From Bacillota bacterium (GTDB taxonomy: Bacteria; Bacillota_E; Sulfobacillia; Sulfobacillales; Sulfobacillaceae), in the NCBI GenBank assembly GCA_021820645.1, contig JAKADJ010000179.1, forward strand, positions 1-5,670: a stretch of 5,670 bases of DNA, in the 5' to 3' direction. Positions 1 to 4,395 of the stretch are shown piece after piece (positions within the stretch are counted from its first letter, which is position 1; every line of letters begins with the position of its first letter). The notes beneath the pieces are model-generated. The model was not told the DNA's origin, searched no databases, and saw nothing but the letters and a program-made list of their open reading frames with translations. A program made the position numbers and the translations under genes.

Positions 1-2
1 CG

Positions 3-170
3 ATGGAATCCCACCATCATCCCAAATGGATCTGTTTTTGCGGGGCCCAGGCGCGCCGCGTGCTGATGGGCACGGCATACCGGTACTGTGAGAGCCACGC
101 AGATACCACGATTCGGGTCTATACCCGGTGGATGCAGCTAGGTGGAACACCCCAAATCGCCTCCGTGTGA
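3..170 (+). CDS. Small protein with possible CxC...CxxH zinc site (may be 5'-partial)
   Basis: A 55-codon ORF opens at the ATG two bases from the window edge and ends with TGA. Its ribosome binding site would lie outside the window, and the frame is open to the edge, so the true start may be further upstream. The protein has a short His run near its N-terminus (H4-H6), then C11-x-C13 and C29-x-x-H32, a spacing that could hold one metal ion, and is otherwise rich in Arg and aromatic residues. I do not recognise the family. Its stop codon lies inside the first TGATGTCA motif of the repeat array that precedes the Replic_Relax gene, so the two genes may share a transcript. What I see is only an open frame with plausible composition; the zinc site and any DNA- or RNA-binding role are inferences. 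Confidence 0.5.
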   Translation: MESHHHPKWICFCGAQARRVLMGTAYRYCESHADTTIRVYTRWMQLGGTPQIASV

Positions 171-322
171 TGTCAGGCGCAAAGCGGCATCACCACAACG
201 TTTTCAGACATTTCGACGGCAAAAGTGACATCCCCCCGCTGACAACAGCCGTGGCGTGATGTCACCCACGGGTCAAAATCATCGTCAAAGGCCCGCGCAG
301 ACTGGGCTTGAGCGTGACATCA
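168..322. repeat. Four alternating TGATGTCA / TGACATCA motifs upstream of the replication gene
   Basis: The 8-bp motif occurs as TGATGTCA at 168-175, TGACATCC at 226-233 (7 of 8), TGATGTCA at 257-264 and TGACATCA at 315-322. Orientation alternates. The spacings between centres are 58, 31 and 58 bp, so the array is two inverted pairs repeated with an 89-bp period. The last copy lies 10 bp before the ribosome binding site of the Replic_Relax gene. Such placement fits operator sites for autoregulation or iteron-like binding sites for a plasmid initiator. The sequence directly shows the motifs and spacing; the binding role is inferred. The related 8-mer GTGATGTC also occurs at 3222-3229, over the start of another gene. 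Confidence 0.55.
249..271. promoter_or_regulatory. Palindrome around the third TGATGTCA motif
   Basis: CCGTGG (249-254) and CCACGG (266-271) are exact inverse complements flanking GTGATGTCAC, itself an inverted repeat GTGA-TG-TCAC. The outer and inner arms are offset by half a base, so this is a composite 23-bp dyad. It could be a high-affinity operator or initiator-binding site, since it is the most symmetric member of the array. Confidence 0.4.
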
Positions 323-346
323 TAGATATTTCGAGGAGGTTACCCA

Positions 347-1270
347 ATGGCCCAAAGCGGCGTGATTCGTTGGCACTACAATGATATGCCAGAGTTTTCG
401 ATTGAGGACATTATGGGGTTAACACGGCGTCAACGGGTGCTAAGCGAGCACGATCTTCAGATCTTAGAAGGATTATTGCGCTATAACTATCTCACCACGG
501 AGCAAGTGAGCCGTTTTTGGCTCATGTCCCTACGGATGGCCGAAAAACGGTTGGCCCGGCTCTATCAATGGGGATTAGCCGATCGCGGCGCGATTCCGGC
601 TTCGCACGGGGGACGCCCGCATTGGGCTTATGCGTTATCCGCACGGGGCTTTGATGTATTAGTCCGAACCGATCATGCGTTGGCTCGGGAATGGATCGAA
701 GACTGGCGGCCCAAAAGTGAAACGGGGAGCCAACGCGTGTCCGCGTTGCACGAACTCGGCTTGAATGATGTCTGTATCGCGATATGTGAAACGGCGAAGG
801 CGTTAGGTCGACCTGTGGTGGACTGGGAAGGATCGCGGGAAGCGGGCCAAAAATTCGTGGCCAATAAAGTGACCCACGAGTGGCAACGTATTGACCCGGA
901 TGCCGTGATTCTGCTTGATCAGTCGCAACCCCTTATGATTGAGTACGAACGCAGTGGACGCGACACGAAATTTCACAAGAAATTGCGGGCCATGCGATCC
1001 TATTTGGTGGGCCGTCAATGGCAAACTCGGTATCCCCGTGAGCCGTGGGTGGTGTATGCGATTCCGGCGGGAACTGGTACCCAAGGGGTCGTCGGCGGGA
1101 GTTTTGGTGGCATGGCACTCCGTGCCGAACTGTCCGGAGCCCGCAATTATCTCCTGTTAGACGAAGACTCCTGGGTCAACGGAACGTGGACCGCGATGAC
1201 TGGAGAGGGTGCGTTGGTGAACTTTTGGGATACGATATCCGGTAATTCTAAGCTTGGTAAGCCGCGATAA
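347..1270 (+). CDS. Replication-relaxation (Replic_Relax) family protein
   Basis: The 307-aa product matches in layout the Replic_Relax family of plasmid and phage proteins, thought to act in replication or mobilisation of plasmid DNA. Residues about 30-110 form a winged-helix-like DNA-binding domain: a helical stretch with LSEHDLQILEGLLRYNYLTTEQV (split here as LSEHDLQILEGLL and RYNYLTTEQV), then RLARLYQWGL and an aromatic beta-wing. The C-terminal half resembles a PD-(D/E)xK nuclease-type fold, with DPDAVI (183-188), a strand ending in E199-Y-E201-R202 and Lys residues at 208, 211 and 212. The start ATG follows a strong GAGGAGGT site at a 6-bp spacing. The length fits the family. It is preceded by a motif array and followed by an origin-like region, both suiting a replication gene. 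The exact biochemical activity of this family is poorly defined, and the nuclease-like reading is my inference. Confidence 0.8.
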   Translation: MAQSGVIRWHYNDMPEFSIEDIMGLTRRQRVLSEHDLQILEGLLRYNYLTTEQVSRFWLMSLRMAEKRLARLYQWGLADRGAIPASHGGRPHWAYALSARGFDVLVRTDHALAREWIEDWRPKSETGSQRVSALHELGLNDVCIAICETAKALGRPVVDWEGSREAGQKFVANKVTHEWQRIDPDAVILLDQSQPLMIEYERSGRDTKFHKKLRAMRSYLVGRQWQTRYPREPWVVYAIPAGTGTQGVVGGSFGGMALRAELSGARNYLLLDEDSWVNGTWTAMTGEGALVNFWDTISGNSKLGKPR

Positions 1271-1306
1271 GTTCTAAATTACTCTGCAACACGTGACGCC
1301 CACCCC

Positions 1307-1432
1307 TTATCGACCGGTGGACAACGTTCGTTAATCATAAGATTTCGGGAGACACCCAAGGATTTAGCAAAAGACTAGAAGGTGTAGGTGGGTTCGTTAA
1401 TCTATGGGTTGTGCCACTCATCGGTCGTTAAC
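1307..1432. other. Candidate replication origin: paired DnaA-box-like sites and direct repeats
   Basis: TTATCGACC (1307-1315) and, immediately adjoining on the other strand, TTGTCCACC (1316-1324) each match 7 of 9 bases of the DnaA box TTATCCACA and face each other. They are followed by an exact 11-bp direct repeat GTTCGTTAATC at 1326-1336 and 1392-1402, and a degenerate third copy GGTCGTTAAC at 1423-1432. Copy spacings are 66 and about 32 bp, near multiples of the helical turn. The region begins about 40 bp downstream of the Replic_Relax gene. Matches of 7 of 9 can occur by chance, so the call rests on the clustering. Confidence 0.35.
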
Positions 1433-1763
1433 GTCAGAGCAAAAAACGTCCTCAACCCTAGAGCCACATAGCATACAGGGATCGCCCAAAGTCGTCACAC
1501 ATCTATAGGGGGGTATCTAATTGGAGGGCCAAGGGTCAATGTGTCTACGGGGTGCTTTTCATCTCGTGAGATAAGCGACTGATTCGGTGATCGCGGCCAT
1601 GTTATTGGGGGGTTTCCCCGGAAGTCTTGGTTCCCGCTGAGGAGTTCAGTTCGTACTCGTGGGGGATCGCAGAGGGGAAGGTTCTCATCCCAAGGTTGAT
1701 CGGACATCCCGATTTTAAGAGGGCAGTTCCTTTTAGTCCGCCCGTGCGATCGGTTCCTACGGT

Positions 1764-1784
1764 ACCACCGCCTCTGGCGGTGGT
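1764..1784. repeat. Perfect GC-rich hairpin, copy 1 of 2
   Basis: CCACCGCC-TCT-GGCGGTGG forms a perfect 8-bp stem with a TCT loop, extended by one A-T pair here to 9 bp. It is enclosed by a further inverted repeat, CCCGTG 1741-1746 and CACGGG 1789-1794. No T-tract follows, so it is a poor intrinsic terminator. An identical 19-bp core recurs at 1916-1934, and both are preceded by GCGATCG within about 20 bp. Confidence 0.6.
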
Positions 1785-1915
1785 TTATCACGGGGAATGA
1801 TGCCTCGCGCCTGGTGCCTCATCTGCTACAGGGGTGGCTTTACGGTACCCGCGTTACCGGTTCGGTTCCATGATACTCGCGATCGAGTTCGTCACGTAGC
1901 TCTCCCGCGATCGTG

Positions 1916-1934
1916 CCACCGCCTCTGGCGGTGG
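1916..1934. repeat. Perfect GC-rich hairpin, copy 2 of 2, before the DUF4258-like gene
   Basis: This is the same 19-bp core as at 1765-1783, about 151 bp downstream. It lies some 30 bp before the ribosome binding site of the next gene, and a pyrimidine-rich stretch (1937-1956) follows. It could end transcription from the left weakly, be an operator for the next gene, or be one end of a decayed small mobile element. Confidence 0.5.
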
Positions 1935-1977
1935 GCTGTTCTTCTCATCTTTCTCTACGCCAGGTGAGGTGAGAACA

Positions 1978-2226
1978 ATGATGGTATTTTCCACTCGTCG
2001 GCCTATGCCGTGGTCGATGAGCCAGCATGGCCAACGGCGCGCCTACGAACGATCGATTAGCCATCAAGAAATTCAGCAGACGTTAGCCCACCCCCAATGG
2101 ACCCGTGCCTCGAAACACCACGGATCATCCGCTCGTGTCTTACATGGGGAAAATGGCGTGACGGCCGTCGTCGATGTGGTGCGGCGTCAAGTTATCACGG
2201 TACACCGTGCGCATTATGCGTTTTAA
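1978..2226 (+). CDS. DUF4258-like small protein
   Basis: The 82-aa product follows the pattern of DUF4258 domain proteins: a hydrophilic N-terminus, then SQHGQRRAYERSISHQEI (residues about 15-32; the family pattern is S-x-H-A-x-x-R-x-x-x-R-x-I-S-x-x-E-I), a Pro after the helix (P39), a strand pair with ENGVTAVVDVV (58-68), and a final strand QVITVHR (71-77). Members of this family are common on plasmids and in toxin-antitoxin-like settings, but the molecular function is not established. The start ATG at 1978 was chosen because GAGGTGA (1966-1972) sits 5 bp upstream; an in-frame GTG at 1969 would overlap that site. There is no antitoxin-like gene immediately beside it, so a toxin role is not supported by the context. 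Confidence 0.65.
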   Translation: MMVFSTRRPMPWSMSQHGQRRAYERSISHQEIQQTLAHPQWTRASKHHGSSARVLHGENGVTAVVDVVRRQVITVHRAHYAF

Positions 2227-2299
2227 TCCCATTCAGGGTCACGAATAATTCCACGCGATCAAATCGCCTTCTTACCAACGACGGAAAGGATGAATGAGA

Positions 2300-2653
2300 A
2301 TGTCTCTGATGCACTGTGTCTCTTGTGGCAGTGAACAGGTTGCGGCCGCGTCAACAAGTCGTCACTTAATCCATCCGCACGAATGGCGATGGACCTTACA
2401 CAGTTGGGGCATCGTGATGGGGCTGGCGGGCGGCGTGTTCTTGGCGTTGATGCTGTTGAGTGGTGCCATGCTGGTGGCCACAATGACTGTGTGGCCTCAT
2501 CCGGCCATATTCCCCGGAACGATAAATTGGGTGGTACTGGGGAGCGGAGCACTGTTTGGGGCCTTGATGGGTCCGTCCGCCTTACACGGGATGGGCGTGC
2601 TCCCTCAGGAATGGGAGTGTCTCAATTGTGCGCATCGATGGGTCGGTGATTAA
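2300..2653 (+). CDS. Two-helix membrane protein with split CxxC...CxxC zinc ribbon
   Basis: The product has 117 aa if read from the ATG at 2300, or 119 from the ATG at 2294. The ribosome site GAAAGGA ends at 2290, which gives a 9-bp spacing to the later ATG and only 3 to the earlier one, so the later start is preferred. C6-V-S-C9 near the N-terminus and C107-L-N-C110 at the C-terminus flank two hydrophobic stretches (about 35-60 and 70-90) separated by a short Pro-rich loop (WPHPAIFPG). With two membrane spans, both ends lie on the same side, so the two CxxC pairs can come together as one zinc ribbon. I do not recognise a named family. It lies 70 bp behind the DUF4258-like gene and may share its transcript. 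A role in the membrane is a reasonable inference; nothing points to a substrate. Confidence 0.7.
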   Translation: MSLMHCVSCGSEQVAAASTSRHLIHPHEWRWTLHSWGIVMGLAGGVFLALMLLSGAMLVATMTVWPHPAIFPGTINWVVLGSGALFGALMGPSALHGMGVLPQEWECLNCAHRWVGD

Positions 2654-2684
2654 CAGAAACCCGATGTAGCGCGGCGAAAGAACC

Positions 2685-2701
2685 ACCCCGCTCTGCGGGG
2701 T
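2685..2701. terminator. GC-rich hairpin after the membrane protein gene
   Basis: ACCCCGC (2685-2691), loop TCT, GCGGGGT (2695-2701) make a perfect 7-bp stem about 30 bp downstream of a stop codon. There is no T-tract, so termination would be weak or factor-dependent. The stem style and TCT loop match the other hairpins of this window. Confidence 0.45.
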
Positions 2702-2752
2702 TAGGGATGGCCTCAGATTGTGTCCGAAAAGGACCCAGGGAGGTCATCTATC

Positions 2753-2941
2753 ATGCATTCACTCATTGCTTCGCCCAGTACCCTCCGTACCACGATTGCA
2801 AAACTCAAGGGCGACCGATTGCGGGCGCTCGTGGACGCGGCTCAAGATGTGGCGAAAAATTGATCGGACCGTCAACTCCAACAGACGGCGCGGTTTGCCT
2901 TAGAAGAAATCCGGTTAGCCCATCCGGATTGGGAGGTGTGA
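2753..2941 (+). pseudogene. 62-codon gene with an in-frame TGA at codon 37
   Basis: A very strong ribosome site AGGGAGGT (2737-2744) stands 8 bp before the ATG. The frame encodes 36 residues (MHSLIASPSTLRTTIAKLKG, then DRLRALVDAAQDVAKN), hits TGA at 2861-2863, and continues in the same frame with 25 more residues that look equally coding, SDRQLQQTARFALEEIRLAH then PDWEV, before a second TGA at 2939-2941. No start codon follows the first TGA, so the second half is not an independent gene. The simplest reading is a nonsense mutation, perhaps from TGG (Trp) or CGA (Arg). A functional 36-aa product, readthrough or a sequencing error are the alternatives. The intact product would be a short, mostly helical soluble protein of unknown role. 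Its 3' end carries the ribosome binding site of the next gene, so translation that stops at codon 37 should also weaken that gene. Confidence 0.6.
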
Positions 2942-2943
2942 GC

Positions 2944-3084
2944 ATGGCCCGTCCCGCTCGAGTGATTTCGTTCACCGCGAAGAAGTATCCGCATGCGCCC
3001 CGGATTCGTCTTGGAGGCCGGACCTATTTAGTACGCGCCCGCTGGTTGCAATCGGTCGTCCGATGGTTTCGTGCATTTTTCTAA
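2944..3084 (+). CDS. Small basic protein, unknown
   Basis: The ATG at 2944 lies two bases after the stop codon of the interrupted gene, and its ribosome site GGGAGGTG (2931-2938) is inside that gene's end, an arrangement typical of translational coupling. The 46-aa product is strongly basic (many Arg and Lys), with an IRLGGRTYLVRARWL core that looks like two beta-strands, and an aromatic C-terminus, WLQSVVRWFRAFF. I do not recognise it; the charge suggests nucleic-acid or membrane-surface binding. A longer version of this frame starting near 2707 would read through the preceding gene in another frame and has no ribosome site, so it was not chosen. A strong terminator follows 8 bp after the stop, closing the transcription unit. 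Confidence 0.6.
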   Translation: MARPARVISFTAKKYPHAPRIRLGGRTYLVRARWLQSVVRWFRAFF

Positions 3085-3091
3085 ACGATAC

Positions 3092-3124
3092 GCCCGGTCC
3101 TCCTTGGGGGATCGGGCTTTTTTT
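3092..3124 (+). terminator. Rho-independent terminator
   Basis: GCCCGGTCC (3092-3100) pairs with GGATCGGGC (3109-3117), 9 bp with one G-T pair, and is followed directly by seven T (3118-3124). It ends the unit containing the genes at 2300-3084. Confidence 0.9.
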
Positions 3125-3152
3125 AATGCCATTCACTTGGCTTACTCACTCA

Positions 3153-3171
3153 ACCCCGTCGCTGACGGGGT
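3153..3171. repeat. Perfect GC-rich hairpin, loop GCT
   Basis: ACCCCGTC (3153-3160), loop GCT, GACGGGGT (3164-3171), a perfect 8-bp stem lying 30 bp behind a complete terminator and about 50 bp before the next gene. Since transcription is already ended upstream, a terminator role is unlikely here. It belongs to the same style of triloop hairpins found at 1764, 1916, 2685 and 4890. Confidence 0.5.
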
Positions 3172-3224
3172 AGTGGGGGTCGTGTTTTGTCTAATCTATT
3201 GGATAGAGAGAGGATGGGAATGTG

Positions 3225-3440
3225 ATGTCTCTTATGGAGATGGAGATTGTACCCGAGCGAGAATATGAGGATGTCGGAGGTCTGACCGTGGCCGAGTTGT
3301 TGGTAGCACTCCAGTCGATGCTGGCTAGGGGAGAAACGAGTCTACACAGCGTCGTCCAGTTGTGTCCCAAACGTCTCGGGGATGCCATGATGACAGCCCG
3401 CTGTACCGGAGATGGCACGGTGGTCTTGGCAAGCTATTAG
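3225..3440 (+). CDS. Hypothetical 71-aa protein
   Basis: A purine-rich ribosome site (AGAGAGAGGA, 3205-3214) precedes overlapping starts, a GTG at 3222 and an ATG at 3225; the ATG is taken as more likely. The acidic N-terminus (MSLMEMEIVPEREYEDVGG) leads into LTVAELLVALQSML, a pattern seen in short phage and plasmid proteins that open with T-V-x-E-L-x-x-x-L, then a Cys-containing segment VVQLCPKRLGDAM. No catalytic motif is visible. The start overlaps GTGATGTC (3222-3229), the same 8-mer found in the array before the replication gene. The stop codon TAG overlaps the stop of the convergent minus-strand gene by 4 bp, and no terminator separates them. Confidence 0.55.
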   Translation: MSLMEMEIVPEREYEDVGGLTVAELLVALQSMLARGETSLHSVVQLCPKRLGDAMMTARCTGDGTVVLASY

Positions 3441-3865
3441 GAAGTGGCATGGCCGGGGTGATGGCACTGCGGACTGCAATACCCGCTACTGCATTGGAGC
3501 CATCCACATATGGAACATGTTGCATGCGATTCGGACGTGAGAGATTCTTTGCAGTGCCAGCATTCGGTTGAGCGATAGCTTTCCATAGTCATGTAGATCG
3601 GCTCTGCGTTTCGTTCCATTTCACGTCGTTGCCTCTCTTCCTCTTTAATCCTGTCAGCGGCTAAAATTGCCTGATACCGTGTCTCATCTACTATGCTGCG
3701 CAGCGACACCCTGGCGTATTCGCCGGTTGTGAGACGGCGAATAAAGACGTCTTCTTGATTGGCGACTGGTGCAATCATGACTTCGGCTGGTTGCCAATAT
3801 GTTCCGGTGTATCCACTTCGCAAAATCCAAACTCGTTGTCCGAGTTTTAATCTCGGTTTTGTCAT
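3437..3865 (-). CDS. SH3-like protein with C-terminal Cys-rich zinc domain
   Basis: The 142-aa product has three parts. Residues about 5-60 (LKLGQRVWILRSGYTGTYWQ onward to SIVDE) look like a small SH3-type beta-barrel, as in domains that bind nucleic acid or peptides. Residues 65-90 are a charged helix (DRIKEEERQRREMERN) that could form a coiled coil. The C-terminus has C102-x-x-C105, H114, C117-x-x-C120-G-W, C125, C130 and C134, enough ligands for two zinc ions; the CWHC...CSICGWLQC pattern recurs in small proteins of Bacillota, to my memory. The ATG follows AGGGAGG (complement of 3871-3877) by 5 bp. It is monocistronic and convergent with the 71-aa gene; the overlapping ends mean that transcripts from both would be complementary at their 3' ends. 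Function is unknown; a regulatory or nucleic-acid-binding role is inferred from the domains. Confidence 0.75.
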   Translation of the reverse strand: MTKPRLKLGQRVWILRSGYTGTYWQPAEVMIAPVANQEDVFIRRLTTGEYARVSLRSIVDETRYQAILAADRIKEEERQRREMERNAEPIYMTMESYRSTECWHCKESLTSESHATCSICGWLQCSSGYCSPQCHHPGHATS

Positions 3866-3924
3866 GGTGGCCTCCCTAGGCTTAGCTGTAGCGCAATTGT
3901 TTTCGGCTGGATAGATTTGTTGTT

Positions 3925-3930
3925 AGTGTA
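3925..3930 (-). promoter_or_regulatory. Possible extended -10 for the zinc-domain gene
   Basis: On the minus strand TGCTACACT gives a TGn extension plus the hexamer TACACT about 60 bp before the start codon. No acceptable -35 lies at the usual distance, so this is a weak call. The remainder of 3880-4059 shows nothing else I can support beyond an 8-bp inverted repeat, GAAGACGG 3969-3976 with CCGTCTTC 4020-4027. Confidence 0.25.
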
Positions 3931-4059
3931 GCACGTTCGTTCTTAGACGGACGGCGCGATCTCATTCTGAAGACGGCGAGGACTATCGGGGATGTCGGTT
4001 TAGAACGATTTAATGGTCCCCGTCTTCCCTCATAAATAAAAGTACTTGAAATCGGTCCC

Positions 4060-4088
4060 TTGAAAACGCGCCGCATGGCGCGTATGAT
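4060..4088 (+). promoter_or_regulatory. Strong sigma-A-type promoter with a palindrome in the spacer
   Basis: TTGAAA (4060-4065) and TATGAT (4083-4088) each match 5 of 6 consensus bases with exactly 17 bp between. The spacer is filled by the perfect dyad ACGCGCC-GCAT-GGCGCGT (4066-4083), an ideal place for a repressor. There is no protein-coding gene immediately downstream, which points to an RNA gene starting near 4095. Confidence 0.65.
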
Positions 4089-4094
4089 GAAGGT

Positions 4095-4260
4095 GAACCT
4101 AACATTTCGCACGAACCACTCGGTGCAGGGTATGACTGTCTGACCTTGGAACGGGTTCTTCGAGGGAACAATATCTCATGCTGAGCGCTGGGCATCGATC
4201 GAGGATCCCTAATGGACCAAGGTCACAAGAAAACGGAGGGGGCGTCACCCCTCCGTTTTT
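4095..4260 (+). ncRNA. Small RNA of about 165 nt, candidate type I antitoxin
   Basis: The unit has a near-consensus promoter upstream, a perfect intrinsic terminator at its end and no plausible ORF inside. TGACCTTGG (4141-4149) and CCAAGGTCA (4217-4225) are perfect 9-bp inverse complements, which would close a large stem around 4150-4216; that interior contains smaller dyads such as ATGC 4178-4181 with GCAT 4192-4195. Bases 4124-4145 repeat, as an imperfect direct repeat (TGCAGGGTATGAC against TGCACGGTATGAC, then TGTCTG in both, then ACC), the sequence at 4360-4384. Because the neighbouring peptide gene is read from the opposite strand, this RNA would be complementary to that gene's leader, including the hairpin that holds its ribosome site. 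This is how antitoxin RNAs of par/Fst loci work. The exact 5' end is estimated. Confidence 0.55.
4230..4260. terminator. Bidirectional terminator shared by convergent units
   Basis: AAAACGGAGGGG (4230-4241) and CCCCTCCGTTTT (4248-4259) form a perfect 12-bp stem with a 6-base loop, GCGTCA. T residues follow on the plus strand (4256-4260), and the minus strand reads TTTTCTT after its stem, so it can stop the small RNA from the left and the peptide mRNA from the right. Confidence 0.85.
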
Positions 4261-4264
4261 GTAC

Positions 4265-4342
4265 TCATCGCGAATGCTTCCAGAGCTTAAACAGTCCGAC
4301 CGCATAATAGATGAGCCCTAACACTTCGCTGAACTCTCTCAT
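4265..4342 (-). CDS. 25-aa hydrophobic peptide, candidate type I toxin
   Basis: On the minus strand an ATG opens a 25-codon frame whose product is MREFSEVLGLIYYAV followed by GLFKLWKHSR. A charged N-terminus, one hydrophobic stretch (about residues 7-18) and a basic C-terminus are the shape of small membrane-acting type I toxins such as Fst or Ldr, though I see no clear sequence match to any of them. AGGAGG (complement of 4355-4360) lies 12 bp upstream, longer than ideal, and is the 3' arm of a stable leader hairpin. The stop codon is 5 bp from the bidirectional terminator, so the mRNA is monocistronic. The gene is easily missed because of its length. That it is translated is a fairly good inference from ribosome site, frame, composition and terminator; that it is toxic is a hypothesis. 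Confidence 0.55.
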   Translation of the reverse strand: MREFSEVLGLIYYAVGLFKLWKHSR

Positions 4343-4354
4343 GAGGTAAACGTT

Positions 4355-4392
4355 CCTCCTGCACGGTATGACATGTCTGTCACCGTAGGAGG
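4355..4392 (-). promoter_or_regulatory. Leader hairpin that masks the ribosome binding site of the 25-aa peptide
   Basis: In the minus-strand RNA, CCTCCT followed by ACGGT (complement of 4382-4392) pairs with ACCGT and AGGAGG (complement of 4355-4367), 11 pairs with a 2-base bulge. The AGGAGG arm is the ribosome site of the peptide gene, so the fold would block translation. The loop and inner arm carry the bases that repeat in the small RNA gene at 4124-4145. Confidence 0.55.
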
Positions 4393-4395
4393 TTT

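Larger units (their letters stand above)
1271..1968. other. 700-bp region without a convincing gene, rich in short dyads
   Basis: No frame here has both a good ribosome binding site and plausible protein composition. The first part (1307-1432) holds the origin-like repeats described separately. From about 1600 the DNA is full of short dyads: GGGG 1607-1610 with CCCC 1616-1619, ATCGG 1699-1703 with CCGAT 1709-1713, and CCCGTG 1741-1746 with CACGGG 1789-1794 enclosing the first 19-bp hairpin. This could be a structured RNA or a decayed mobile element. Two small possibilities are an 11-codon ORF at 1539 behind GGAGGG, and a 56-codon ORF at 1797-1967 that has no good ribosome site and runs through the second hairpin. 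I would not call either as a gene. Confidence 0.5.

Noticed and set aside
673..1245. Several 60-93 codon frames inside the Replic_Relax gene
   Set aside because: They are shadow frames of a clear gene with no ribosome sites of their own.
1495..1791. 98-codon ORF on the minus strand in the gene-free region
   Set aside because: No ribosome binding site, low-complexity basic start encoded by the 19-bp hairpin, and poor protein-like composition. Hairpins explain the region better.
1797..1967. 56-codon plus-strand ORF ending just before the DUF4258-like gene
   Set aside because: No good ribosome site, and the frame runs through the second 19-bp hairpin. The weak resemblance to an IscB start was not convincing.
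2707..3084. 125-codon plus-strand frame containing the 46-aa gene
   Set aside because: Its first 79 codons overlap the interrupted gene in another frame and lack a ribosome site. The start at 2944 has a strong one.
3882..4112. 76-codon minus-strand ORF upstream of the zinc-domain gene
   Set aside because: It covers the small RNA promoter palindrome, has no ribosome site, and looks unlike a real protein.
4084..4143. 19-codon ORF starting at 4084
   Set aside because: Its ATG lies inside the -10 of the promoter, so it would not be in the transcript.
4099..4305. 68-codon minus-strand ORF
   Set aside because: It reads through the perfect bidirectional terminator and has no ribosome site; the 25-codon frame overlapping it has both signals.
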